Shown here in pieces: positions 1 to 6,925 of a stretch of DNA of 13,012 bases (its first letter is position 1; each line of letters starts with the position of its first letter). The notes beneath the pieces were generated by a model, which saw nothing but the letters and a program-made list of their open reading frames with translations, did not search any database and was not told where the DNA came from. The stretch is from contig WRIQ01000010.1 of the NCBI GenBank assembly GCA_009782655.1, positions 1 through 13,012 on the forward strand, given 5' to 3'. This DNA is from Prolixibacteraceae bacterium (lineage in GTDB: Bacteria > Bacteroidota > Bacteroidia > Bacteroidales > Prolixibacteraceae). The position numbers and the translations under genes were made by a program.

Positions 1-125
1 AGAAAGACGGCATGGTGGCAGCCACCGGTTCGTCGACGCAAGTTTTCCTCAATCCTAAAACGGGGCTGGAACTCTCAGCTCCCGATTTTTTTATCAACTG
101 GAAAAAACGATGGGGATTGATGTAA
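1..125 (+). CDS. Acyl-CoA/acyl-ACP thioesterase-like protein, C-terminal fragment
   Basis: Frame 3 is open from the left edge to a TAA at 123-125 and encodes about 40 residues ending in NWKKRWGLM. The sequence reads like the last beta strand and tail of a YbgC/FadM-type hotdog thioesterase: a GMVAATGSSTQVF strand, then a short LELSAPDFF segment and a basic, Trp-rich end. Proteins of this family hydrolyse acyl thioesters and often occur in aryl polyene and flexirubin clusters, where they could release or edit the acyl chain. The catalytic part lies outside the window, so the family call rests on the tail and the context. It overlaps the next gene by 16 bases, which suggests translational coupling. 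The 5' end is cut by the window, not by a mutation. Confidence 0.6.
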   Translation, partial: KDGMVAATGSSTQVFLNPKTGLELSAPDFFINWKKRWGLM

Positions 126-1819
126 ACAAAAAAGTTTATCTCGGCGCCAATTATATCGTTAGTTCGCTTGGATTCGGTACGCGGGAAAATATGGCTGCCA
201 TCGAAAAATATTGCTTGGGCGTCGCCTGCCTGAACGACAACGCTATTTCAAGCCACCCCTTTTTTGCCGGAAAAATCGACGATAACAGGTTGGCGGCAAA
301 AACCAGACATCTGGTCGGATTCACACGCCTCGAAAAACTGTTCATTCTGGCACTGGAGAATATCCACAAAACCTTCTCTGCGGACTTTGCCGATCCCGAC
401 GTGGGTTTTGTTTTTTCCACCACAAAGGGAAATATCGATGAGCTACAGAAAAACGCCGTGCCTCCCAATGAAAAACTGTTTTTATTTTCAATGGCGAAAA
501 GGGTGTTACAGTTTTTCGATGTGCGGCAGGATCCGATTGTCATCTCCAACGCCTGCATTTCGGGCGTTTCGGCAATCATACTGGGGCAACGGTTCATACA
601 ATCCGGAAAATATAAACATGTGGTGGTGGTGGGCGGCGACCTGCTTTCACGTTTTGCAGTGAGCGGTTTTTTAGCATTCCGCTCGGTAAGCCCTTCGGTT
701 TGCCGCCCTTTCAACGCCGACCGCGACGGCCTCTCGATGGGCGAAGCCTGTGGGGCGCTGCTGCTCACCGGCGAACATGCCGATGCGCTAAAGATCGAAA
801 TCTGCGGCGGCGCCATCACCAACGACGCCAACCACATCTCTGCCCCTTCGCGCACAGGCGACGGCCTCTCCCTGGCTATCTCCGAGGCGCTGAAACAATC
901 GCGCATTTCCGCCAACGATGTCGGTTTTATTAACGCTCACGGCACGGCAACGCCTTTCAACGACGAAATGGAATCCAAAGCCATCCACAGCCTCGGTCTG
1001 GAAGCGGCACCGCTAAACAGCCTGAAACCCTATTTCGGGCATACTTTGGGAGCGGCGGGAATTGTCGAAACCATCGCCAGCGCCTACCAGTTGCGCAAAG
1101 GAAAAGTTTTTGCCACCCCCGGATTCAGCCAAAACGGAGTACCGTTCCCTTTGAATATTTCGGATATACATCTCCCAATTGACACCCGATACGGACTGAA
1201 ACTGGCATCAGGTTTCGGCGGATGCAACGCGGCTCTGATAATCGGGAAAGCGGCTCGCAACAATCCTGCACCGGCTCCCGAACCGGCAAACAGCGAAATC
1301 AATATTCTGAAAAAAATTGTCATTCAACCCGACGGAAGCGGATTTCCAAACCATATTCGCGCTTTGTACAAAAAGTTGGACAAACCGAATATGAAATTTT
1401 TCAAAATGGACAATCTTTCCAAACTCGGATACATCGCCGCCGAGATGATTTTCGACGAAATCGGGATGGAAGAATACGAGCCGCAAAAGATAGCTGTTGT
1501 TCTAGCCAACAAATCCGCCTCGCTCGACACCGACATAAAACACCAGCAAATTATCGATTCGCAGTCCAAGGAAGGCGCGTCGCCCGCGGTGTTTGTTTAT
1601 ACGCTGCCCAATATTGTTGTCGGCGAGATTTGCATACGCCACAAAATTCAAGGCGAAAATAGTTTTTTTATCCGCCCGCAATACGATAATTTTGTACGGC
1701 AATATGCCGAGTCGTTGTTATATTCGAGCGTCGCCAATCTTGTTTTATGTGGCTGGTGCGAACTTTTACACGACGATTATATTGCTGATTTTGAATTGTT
1801 AAAACTAAAAAATAGATGA
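110..1819 (+). CDS. Beta-ketoacyl-ACP synthase fused to a degenerate ketosynthase-like domain
   Basis: This is a 569-residue protein in two parts. Residues 8-380 are a complete condensing enzyme of the KAS I/II (FabB/FabF) type. The nucleophile is Cys149 in SNACISG, and the two catalytic histidines are His277 in NAHGTAT and His311 in KPYFGHTLGAAG, with Lys306. It should catalyse decarboxylative elongation of an acyl chain on the operon's carrier protein in the cytoplasm. A Pro/Ala-rich linker (about 384-396) leads to residues 397-569, which resemble the N-terminal half of another ketosynthase (Ketoacyl-synt_2 style): a YTLPNIVVGEICIRHKI segment followed by GENSFF. By eye, the nucleophile position there is Gln524, and no downstream histidine motifs exist, so this part should not be catalytic. 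A single-domain enzyme of this class is usually near 400 residues. The ATG at 110 is chosen because the ketosynthase fold begins directly after it; it overlaps the thioesterase stop. The gene ends in ATGA shared with the ACP gene. Confidence 0.93.
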   Translation: MGIDVNKKVYLGANYIVSSLGFGTRENMAAIEKYCLGVACLNDNAISSHPFFAGKIDDNRLAAKTRHLVGFTRLEKLFILALENIHKTFSADFADPDVGFVFSTTKGNIDELQKNAVPPNEKLFLFSMAKRVLQFFDVRQDPIVISNACISGVSAIILGQRFIQSGKYKHVVVVGGDLLSRFAVSGFLAFRSVSPSVCRPFNADRDGLSMGEACGALLLTGEHADALKIEICGGAITNDANHISAPSRTGDGLSLAISEALKQSRISANDVGFINAHGTATPFNDEMESKAIHSLGLEAAPLNSLKPYFGHTLGAAGIVETIASAYQLRKGKVFATPGFSQNGVPFPLNISDIHLPIDTRYGLKLASGFGGCNAALIIGKAARNNPAPAPEPANSEINILKKIVIQPDGSGFPNHIRALYKKLDKPNMKFFKMDNLSKLGYIAAEMIFDEIGMEEYEPQKIAVVLANKSASLDTDIKHQQIIDSQSKEGASPAVFVYTLPNIVVGEICIRHKIQGENSFFIRPQYDNFVRQYAESLLYSSVANLVLCGWCELLHDDYIADFELLKLKNR

Positions 1820-2073
1820 TGGAAGCATTGTATTTGGAACTGAAAAACCATTTGATAGAAGCATTAAATCTGGAAGAGATAACACCGGAAGATATTGATA
1901 CCCAAGCGCCTCTGTTTGGCGAGGGTTTGGGGTTGGATTCCATCGATGCGCTGGAAATCGCACTGGTACTGGAGAAATACTACGGAATCAGGTTGGAGAA
2001 TCCCGCAGAAGCCAAGCCTGCTTTTTTCTCGGTAGCCACTTTGGCCGATTACATCTCTGAAAACCGTAAATAG
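1816..2073 (+). CDS. Acyl carrier protein
   Basis: This 85-residue acidic protein has the size and pattern of a type II acyl carrier protein. The phosphopantetheine attachment site is Ser42 in GLGLDSIDALEI, a classic DS(I/L) motif at the start of helix II. It would carry growing acyl chains between the ketosynthases, the dehydratase and the later transfer enzymes. The first two codons are both ATG (1816 and 1819). The first overlaps the upstream TGA as ATGA, so either start is possible and they differ by one residue. Its TAG stop at 2071-2073 shares one base with the GTG start of the next ketosynthase. Its place between two ketosynthase genes argues that it is dedicated to this pathway and is not the housekeeping ACP. 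Many aryl polyene clusters have two ACP genes; only one is seen here. Confidence 0.95.
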   Translation: MMEALYLELKNHLIEALNLEEITPEDIDTQAPLFGEGLGLDSIDALEIALVLEKYYGIRLENPAEAKPAFFSVATLADYISENRK

Positions 2074-3251
2074 TGCGTATTACCGTTACCGGCATAGGAT
2101 TGGCAACCGCCATCGGCAATGAGCCGGACGAGGTTTTGTATGCCATGAAAAACAAAATCCACGGCTTAGCCCCTGTTTCGTTGTTCGAGACGAAACACAG
2201 GTTTCCCGTGGGCGAAGTGAAATATACCAACGCTCAGCTATATGAAAAACTCGGCCTCACAAAAGGAACTTTCTCGCGGACGGCGCTTCTGGGGATGCTA
2301 GCCGCATCAAACGCTTTGGAAGACGCAAAACTCAACAATATCGACGGTTTGAAAATCGGAGTTATCTCCTCCACGTCGACAGGCGGCATGGATTTGACAG
2401 AAAACTTCTACCGCGAATTTATGTACGACAACATGCGGGGACGCCTGCGCCATGCGGCATCGCACGATTGCGCCGACAGCACTTTGCACATTGCCGGTTA
2501 TTGCGGCATACGCCATTTCTCAACCACCATCAGCACAGCTTGCTCGTCGGCCGCCAACGCCATTATAGCAGGTGCGCGCCTTCTCAAAAACGGATTTCTC
2601 GATTATGCGCTTGTGGGGGGAACCGACGCCCTGTGCCGATTTACGCTCAACGGCTTCAATGCGCTGATGATTTTGGACAAAAATCCATGCCGCCCTTTCG
2701 ACGCAGGGCGAGCCGGGCTGAATTTGGGCGAAGGAGCCGGTTTTCTGTTGCTCCAGCCAGAGAGAAACTTGCAGCGCACACCCTACTGTTTTCTCTCAGG
2801 ATACGCAAATGCCAACGATGCTTTTCATCAAACAGCCACATCGGAGAAGGGCGATGGCGCTTTCTTGTCGATGAGAAAGGCGCTTGAGAAAAGCGAGCTA
2901 CAACCTCAACATATTGATTATGTGAATATTCATGGAACAGGCACAAAAAACAACGACGCCTCGGAAGGCGCCGCTTTGATTCGCATCTTCGGCGAAAAAA
3001 TTCCTCCTTTCAGTTCCACAAAGCCTTTTACCGGCCATACGCTGGCGGCAGCAGGCGGTATCGAAGCGGTCTTCTCGGTTTTGGCAATTCACAAAGGGAT
3101 GGTTTTCCCCAATCTCAACTATGAGAATCCCATGGAAAACACCGCCCTGATTCCTCAAACGCAATTGAGCGAAAAATATGAAATACGCCACGTCATGTCC
3201 AACTCGTTCGGATTCGGCGGCAACAGTTCAACTTTGATATTTTCGAAATGA
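2073..3251 (+). CDS. Beta-ketoacyl-ACP synthase (second, KAS I/II type)
   Basis: This 392-residue condensing enzyme has normal family length. The full catalytic set is visible: Cys157 in STACSSA, His287 in NIHGTGT, Lys317 and His322 in STKPFTGHTLAAAGG, and the glycine-rich end NSFGFGGNSS at 377-386. It is expected to elongate ACP-bound acyl chains by decarboxylative condensation with malonyl-ACP. The start is GTG at 2073, overlapping the ACP stop by one base (TAGTG); the fold begins at once (RITVTGIG), so no other start is needed. It ends in ATGA, overlapping the chain-length-factor-like gene. That arrangement resembles a KS-CLF pair, in which the active ketosynthase dimerises with an inactive partner. 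By analogy with aryl polyene systems it could be the KS half of such a heterodimer (inference). Confidence 0.95.
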   Translation: MRITVTGIGLATAIGNEPDEVLYAMKNKIHGLAPVSLFETKHRFPVGEVKYTNAQLYEKLGLTKGTFSRTALLGMLAASNALEDAKLNNIDGLKIGVISSTSTGGMDLTENFYREFMYDNMRGRLRHAASHDCADSTLHIAGYCGIRHFSTTISTACSSAANAIIAGARLLKNGFLDYALVGGTDALCRFTLNGFNALMILDKNPCRPFDAGRAGLNLGEGAGFLLLQPERNLQRTPYCFLSGYANANDAFHQTATSEKGDGAFLSMRKALEKSELQPQHIDYVNIHGTGTKNNDASEGAALIRIFGEKIPPFSSTKPFTGHTLAAAGGIEAVFSVLAIHKGMVFPNLNYENPMENTALIPQTQLSEKYEIRHVMSNSFGFGGNSSTLIFSK

Positions 3252-4060
3252 GAGCGTGCTATATCAATGCCATGGCATCGGGCGACACACTAAAATATGA
3301 TTTGAAAACGCTCATTCACGACGCAAACATACGCCGCCGGATGAGTTCCATTTTGAGGTCGGGCGTTTGTACGGGCATGGAAGCAATTTTACTGGCGGCG
3401 CCGGCACAAATAGACGCCATCATCACGGCTACCGGCTTGGGGTGCCTCGAAGACAGCGAAAAATTCTTGAAAAGCATGCTCGTAAACGATGAAGGGATGC
3501 TGCCGCCCACGCCGTTCATACAGTCCACTTTTAATACCATAGGCGCGCAAATCGCCCTCATGTGCGGCAACCGCGGCTACAACATGACCTATTCGCACCG
3601 CGGCCGGAGTTTCGAATCGGCACTGCTCGACGCCATGATGCAACTGCACGAAGAAGATGTGAAAAATGTTCTGGTGGGCGCCCTCGACATGAAAACGCCG
3701 TCGCAGGAAAAAATAATGGAGCGCATGGGCTTCACCCGCAATGCGGCGACGGGTGAAGGAACGCACTTTTTTGTTATTTCGGAAGAACCTACCGAAAATT
3801 GCCTCGCCAAAGTCATCGCCGTTGATTTTCCGGTTGCACTGCTCACACCCGACGCAGCCGTGGAATTATACGGACTCAGCGACAACAGCGTAAAGCTGAT
3901 TTGGGAGGATTACACCCAATGCGGTATTTATCATACGGCTTCGGCCTACACTTTCAGGAAAGGAATTGAGTGGCTGCAAAGCAACAATACCGACAGTGTG
4001 CTAATATACAATACTTTTCGCGGAGAATACCCTTCGGTAATCATTTTGCAATGGCCATAA
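3248..4060 (+). CDS. Chain-length-factor-like truncated beta-ketoacyl synthase
   Basis: This 270-residue protein looks like the N-terminal half of a ketosynthase (PF13723, Ketoacyl-synt_2 style). Recognisable pieces are the ATGLGCLEDSEKFL strand-helix (about 81-94), TPFIQSTFNTIGAQIAL (about 107-123) and GYNMTYSHRG (about 129-138). In an active enzyme the nucleophilic cysteine follows this last segment; here the aligned position is Gly, and the C-terminal His motifs are missing altogether. It is therefore probably not a condensing enzyme. Aryl polyene clusters encode a chain-length-factor subunit that pairs with a ketosynthase and shapes the product tunnel, and this gene sits directly after a full ketosynthase with an ATGA overlap. 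That role is inferred. The shortness is probably a family property and not a truncation, since it reads cleanly to TAA without frame disturbance. Confidence 0.85.
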   Translation: MRACYINAMASGDTLKYDLKTLIHDANIRRRMSSILRSGVCTGMEAILLAAPAQIDAIITATGLGCLEDSEKFLKSMLVNDEGMLPPTPFIQSTFNTIGAQIALMCGNRGYNMTYSHRGRSFESALLDAMMQLHEEDVKNVLVGALDMKTPSQEKIMERMGFTRNAATGEGTHFFVISEEPTENCLAKVIAVDFPVALLTPDAAVELYGLSDNSVKLIWEDYTQCGIYHTASAYTFRKGIEWLQSNNTDSVLIYNTFRGEYPSVIILQWP

Positions 4061-4737
4061 TTCTATCCATATCGATTATGATTTTGTTTCTCGTTTACGC
4101 TTCATTTTCGGTGCGTTCGGGCGTTTATCTGCCAATGTTAAACCGGCTGAAAACAAACGAAAAAGTTGTTTCGTTGACTTTCGACGACGGCATTGATCCT
4201 GTTCAGACGTCCAAAGTACTTGATATACTGAAAGAAAATAACATCGAAGCCTGTTTTTTCCTTATCGGTAAAAGAGCCGAAGCACATCCCGAAATTATCA
4301 AACGCATGGTGGGCGAGGGACATATTGTCGGCAATCATTCTTATGCGCATACGGCGGCTTTCCCGTTCTATCCACCCAAAAAGATGACGGCCGATTTACA
4401 AAAAAACGAAGAAATAATACACAAAACCACAGGGTTGCGGATGAAACTTTTCCGGCCGCCCTACGGCGTTACCAATCCGCTTGTGGCACGGACTGCGAAA
4501 ACGCTTCGCTACACGCCTGTAGGCTGGAGTATCCGCTCTTTCGACACGAAAAATCATTCCGCGGAAAAGGTTTTACAACGAATAGGACAGAAGATTCATC
4601 CCGGCGGCGTCATTCTTTTGCACGACGACCGGACAATCAGCAGCGAGCTCATCGAAAAGTTGGTAAGGAATTTGTTAGAACAGGGCTTCTCCATTCGAAG
4701 AATCGACAAACTATTTGGAATTGAGGCATATGAATAA
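4051..4737 (+). CDS. Polysaccharide deacetylase family protein (NodB domain), membrane-anchored
   Basis: This 228-residue carbohydrate esterase family 4-like protein has one N-terminal hydrophobic segment (about residues 2-18), so the catalytic domain is probably on the periplasmic face. All NodB motifs are present in order: TFDDG with Asp45/Asp46, metal-binding His96 and His100 in GNHSYAH, RPPYG at 135-139, Trp159 and LLHDD with His191. Such enzymes remove N- or O-acetyl groups from sugars in a metal-dependent reaction. The open frame extends back to 3970, but the ATG at 4051 is preferred because it starts right at the membrane segment and overlaps the upstream gene by only 10 bases; the upstream extension is polar and unlike the family. 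The substrate is unknown. With a glycosyltransferase nearby, it may act on the sugar of a glycolipid product (inference). Confidence 0.9.
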   Translation: MAIILSISIMILFLVYASFSVRSGVYLPMLNRLKTNEKVVSLTFDDGIDPVQTSKVLDILKENNIEACFFLIGKRAEAHPEIIKRMVGEGHIVGNHSYAHTAAFPFYPPKKMTADLQKNEEIIHKTTGLRMKLFRPPYGVTNPLVARTAKTLRYTPVGWSIRSFDTKNHSAEKVLQRIGQKIHPGGVILLHDDRTISSELIEKLVRNLLEQGFSIRRIDKLFGIEAYE

Positions 4738-5371
4738 AATATTATTAATCTTTGCGACACTCATTTTTCCCTTCGCACTACAAGCACAGGAGCTGAAGCC
4801 CGTGGAAGTGGAATCGGAAAGAGATTTTCTGCAAAAACTGGCCGCAAATAATGCAAAAACCGAAACCATCGTCTGTAATTTTGAGCAGGAAAAACATGTT
4901 TCGATGCTGGCCAAACCGGTGGAAATGAACGGGACTTTTTTCTACAAACGGGGAAATCGCATTTTCATGCATTACGACAATCCCAAAAACGACAAACTGA
5001 TTCTGAACGAAGAGAGTTTTTTCATTGTTGCCAACGGGAACATCACGCGCACCGACGCAAAGTCCAATCCCGGAATGAAAATGCTAAAAGAGATGTTGAC
5101 AGCTTGCATGACAGGGGATCTCGAGCAGTTTAGCGGCGCCAGCCGCAGCAAACTTTCGCTCTTCGAGAGCGCCAAAAATTATGTAGCCGTTGTGGAAATA
5201 GAGGACAAAAGGATAAAAAAATACCTCGAAAAAATGACGCTGACTTTCGAAAAAAGCGACCTTTCGCTTTTCGAATTGAAAATCGACGAAGCGCACGGAA
5301 ATTTTACAAAATATAAATTCAGCAACAAAAAGTTTAATCAACCGATCGATGATATTATCTTCGAGTTCTGA
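4730..5371 (+). CDS. LolA-like periplasmic outer-membrane lipid/lipoprotein carrier
   Basis: This 213-residue secreted protein has a signal peptide at residues 1-19 or 20 (basic MNK start, hydrophobic core, ALQAQ cleavage region) and no lipobox cysteine, so it should be soluble in the periplasm. The mature part has LolA-like features: an early NFEQEKHVSML strand, GTFFYKRGNRIFMHYDNP, and alternating beta strands with a polar C-terminal FTKYKFSNKKFNQ segment. LolA proteins form an open beta barrel that shuttles lipoproteins or other lipids to the outer membrane. A cluster-encoded paralogue next to an MMPL exporter is typical of aryl polyene and flexirubin loci and suggests transport of the lipid-linked pigment. 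The ATG at 4730 is chosen over an upstream in-frame ATG at 4715 because it begins the signal peptide and has TTGAGG just before it. It overlaps the deacetylase gene by 8 bases. Confidence 0.85.
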   Translation: MNKILLIFATLIFPFALQAQELKPVEVESERDFLQKLAANNAKTETIVCNFEQEKHVSMLAKPVEMNGTFFYKRGNRIFMHYDNPKNDKLILNEESFFIVANGNITRTDAKSNPGMKMLKEMLTACMTGDLEQFSGASRSKLSLFESAKNYVAVVEIEDKRIKKYLEKMTLTFEKSDLSLFELKIDEAHGNFTKYKFSNKKFNQPIDDIIFEF

Positions 5372-5376
5372 TTTTT

Positions 5377-5382
5377 AGGAGG
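5377..5382 (+). promoter_or_regulatory. Strong Shine-Dalgarno site for the dehydratase gene
   Basis: AGGAGG lies five bases before the ATG at 5388, inside the only gap longer than a few bases in the window (5372-5387). Most other starts here overlap the preceding stop and have no clear Shine-Dalgarno site, so this site stands out and fixes the dehydratase start. It may allow translation independent of the upstream gene. Confidence 0.8.
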
Positions 5383-5387
5383 CAAAT

Positions 5388-5741
5388 ATGCAGAACTTTT
5401 TCACCATCACAGACATACGGCAAAATGAAAGCGAAATACAAGCCTCTGTAGCGCTAAATTGCGCACACGAAATTTTCAAAGGTCATTTTCCCGGCTTTCC
5501 GGTTGTTCCCGGCGTCTGCCTTTTGGAAATAGCGAAAAATATTACAAAATCAACTTTTAATCGGTCGTTTGTATATTCTTCTGTCGACGATTGCAAATTT
5601 GTTTCGCTCATCAACCCGGAAGAAACGCCTCAAATCGATTTCTGCCTGACTTTCGATGCCGAAAGCGGTAAAATTCAATGCGTTGTTTCGTCGGAACAGC
5701 AGACAAAAGCTAAAATAAAAGCCCATCTGAAAACGGAATAA
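5388..5741 (+). CDS. 3-hydroxyacyl-ACP dehydratase-like hotdog protein (FabZ/ApeI type)
   Basis: This 117-residue single hotdog domain contains the FabZ signature: GHFPGFPVVPGV with catalytic His33, followed by Glu47 in LLEIAK. The 14-residue spacing between His and Glu is the same as in FabZ (for example His49/Glu63 in the Pseudomonas enzyme). It should dehydrate 3-hydroxyacyl-ACP to trans-2-enoyl-ACP in the cytoplasm. With repeated elongation and no enoyl reductase, that would build a conjugated polyene. FabZ proteins are usually about 140-150 residues; this one is shorter at the ends, like the dehydratases of aryl polyene clusters. Aryl polyene systems use two dehydratase-like subunits; only one lies here, so a partner may be elsewhere in the cluster. 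It is followed without a gap by the glycosyltransferase gene. Confidence 0.88.
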   Translation: MQNFFTITDIRQNESEIQASVALNCAHEIFKGHFPGFPVVPGVCLLEIAKNITKSTFNRSFVYSSVDDCKFVSLINPEETPQIDFCLTFDAESGKIQCVVSSEQQTKAKIKAHLKTE

Positions 5742-6923
5742 ATGAATGCCGACCCTCCAAATATCCGCGCTCGATTTGATGATTTGCAATGCGTTGTTGT
5801 AATTCCTACTTATAACAACTGCCGAACCATCGAAGCGGTTATCAACGATGTGAAAGCATACAGTCATCATATTCTGGTTGTTAACGACGGCTCCACCGAC
5901 AATACGGCGGAAATCCTTGCTGCCATCGACAACATCGAAGTTATCGGCTATGAAGTGAACAGGGGCAAAGGCTCTGCGCTGAAAAAAGCTTTTGCCCACG
6001 CTTTGGGCCGCGGATTCAAATACGCCGTTACCATCGACTCTGACGGACAGCATTTTGCAGGAGACTTGGCCAATTTCGCCGCCGCAATCGATTTGAATCC
6101 AAACAGTTTGCTGATTGGCGCCCGAAACCTGAACACCGAAAATATGCCCTCGGAAAACACCTTTGCCAACAAATTTTCAAATTTTTGGTATTGGGCGGAA
6201 ACCGGGCGGAAGCTGGCCGACACCCAGTCGGGATTCCGGCTTTATCCGCTGAAAACCGTCGCGGCCATAAAAACTCTGTCAAAGCGCTACGAATACGAGG
6301 TGGAAATCATCGTAAAAGCGGCATGGCAGGGATGCCCTGTCGGGAATATTCCCGTCCGCGTATATTATCCGCCCGAAAACGAACGGATCAGTCATTTCAA
6401 ACCGGTAAATGATTTTATGCGCATTTCGCTGATAAACACATACTTGATAATAATAGCGCTGATTTATCAACATCCGCGCCGCTGGATAAAAAAACTGACA
6501 AAGCAAAACATCAAAAAATTTATTAACGATTATATCATCCACAGCCCCTATTCGAACCGGAAAATATCGGGATCGCTGGCATTAGGCGTTTTTTGTGGCA
6601 TCATTCCCATCTGGGGTTACCAGATGATAACAGCCGGGGTTATAGCTCATTTCCTGAAACTTAGCAAAGGGTTGACCATCATTGCTTCCAACATCAGCAT
6701 TCTACCAATGATACCGTTCATACTTTTTGTCAGCTATCTGACAGGCGGGCTGGCACTGGGAAATCCGCTGCACAACATCGACATACACACCATCTCTTTC
6801 GATTTTATAAAAGAAAGTTTATTGCAATACATCGTAGGTAGTTTTATCTTTGCATCGGCTGCCGGAGCTTTGGTTTGGGTGGTTAGCAACTTGTTGTTAA
6901 GAATTTTCAGGAGAAACAGATAG
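5742..6923 (+). CDS. GT2 family glycosyltransferase fused to a DUF2062 membrane domain
   Basis: This 393-residue two-domain protein starts with a glycosyltransferase family 2 (GT-A) domain at about residues 17-235. Its motifs are VVIPTYNNCRTIEAV, VVNDGSTDNTAEIL, NRGKGSALKKAF and the metal-binding Asp region IDSDGQHFAGD (98-108), then DTQSGFRLYPL (160-170) as in dolichyl-phosphate-mannose-synthase-like enzymes. Residues about 265-390 form a DUF2062 domain with hydrophobic helices (SGSLALGVFCGIIPIWGYQ, then segments near 318-340 and 362-388). It likely transfers a sugar from an activated donor to a membrane-linked acceptor at the cytoplasmic face. The same combination occurs in pigment clusters of Bacteroidetes, where it may glycosylate or otherwise modify the lipid product (inference). 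The ATG directly follows the upstream TAA. The stop is TAG at 6921-6923. Confidence 0.88.
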   Translation: MNADPPNIRARFDDLQCVVVIPTYNNCRTIEAVINDVKAYSHHILVVNDGSTDNTAEILAAIDNIEVIGYEVNRGKGSALKKAFAHALGRGFKYAVTIDSDGQHFAGDLANFAAAIDLNPNSLLIGARNLNTENMPSENTFANKFSNFWYWAETGRKLADTQSGFRLYPLKTVAAIKTLSKRYEYEVEIIVKAAWQGCPVGNIPVRVYYPPENERISHFKPVNDFMRISLINTYLIIIALIYQHPRRWIKKLTKQNIKKFINDYIIHSPYSNRKISGSLALGVFCGIIPIWGYQMITAGVIAHFLKLSKGLTIIASNISILPMIPFILFVSYLTGGLALGNPLHNIDIHTISFDFIKESLLQYIVGSFIFASAAGALVWVVSNLLLRIFRRNR

Positions 6924-6925
6924 TT

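Noticed and set aside
151..915. 254-codon open frame on the minus strand
   Set aside because: It lies wholly inside the first ketosynthase gene, its translation is Ser/Arg/Pro-rich with no recognisable domain, and the opposite strand has an unmistakable catalytic enzyme.
3970..4050. N-terminal extension of the deacetylase to an upstream ATG at 3970
   Set aside because: It would overlap the chain-length-factor-like gene by 91 bases and place a polar, non-family segment before the membrane anchor; the ATG at 4051 fits better.
3248..4060. Chain-length-factor-like gene as a truncated pseudogene
   Set aside because: No leftover ketosynthase C-terminal sequence follows in any frame, the next gene starts at once, and half-length ketosynthase-like proteins are known in these clusters.
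4715..4729. Earlier ATG for the LolA-like gene
   Set aside because: It would put an acidic MELRH stretch before the signal peptide; the ATG at 4730 gives a normal MNK signal start with TTGAGG upstream.
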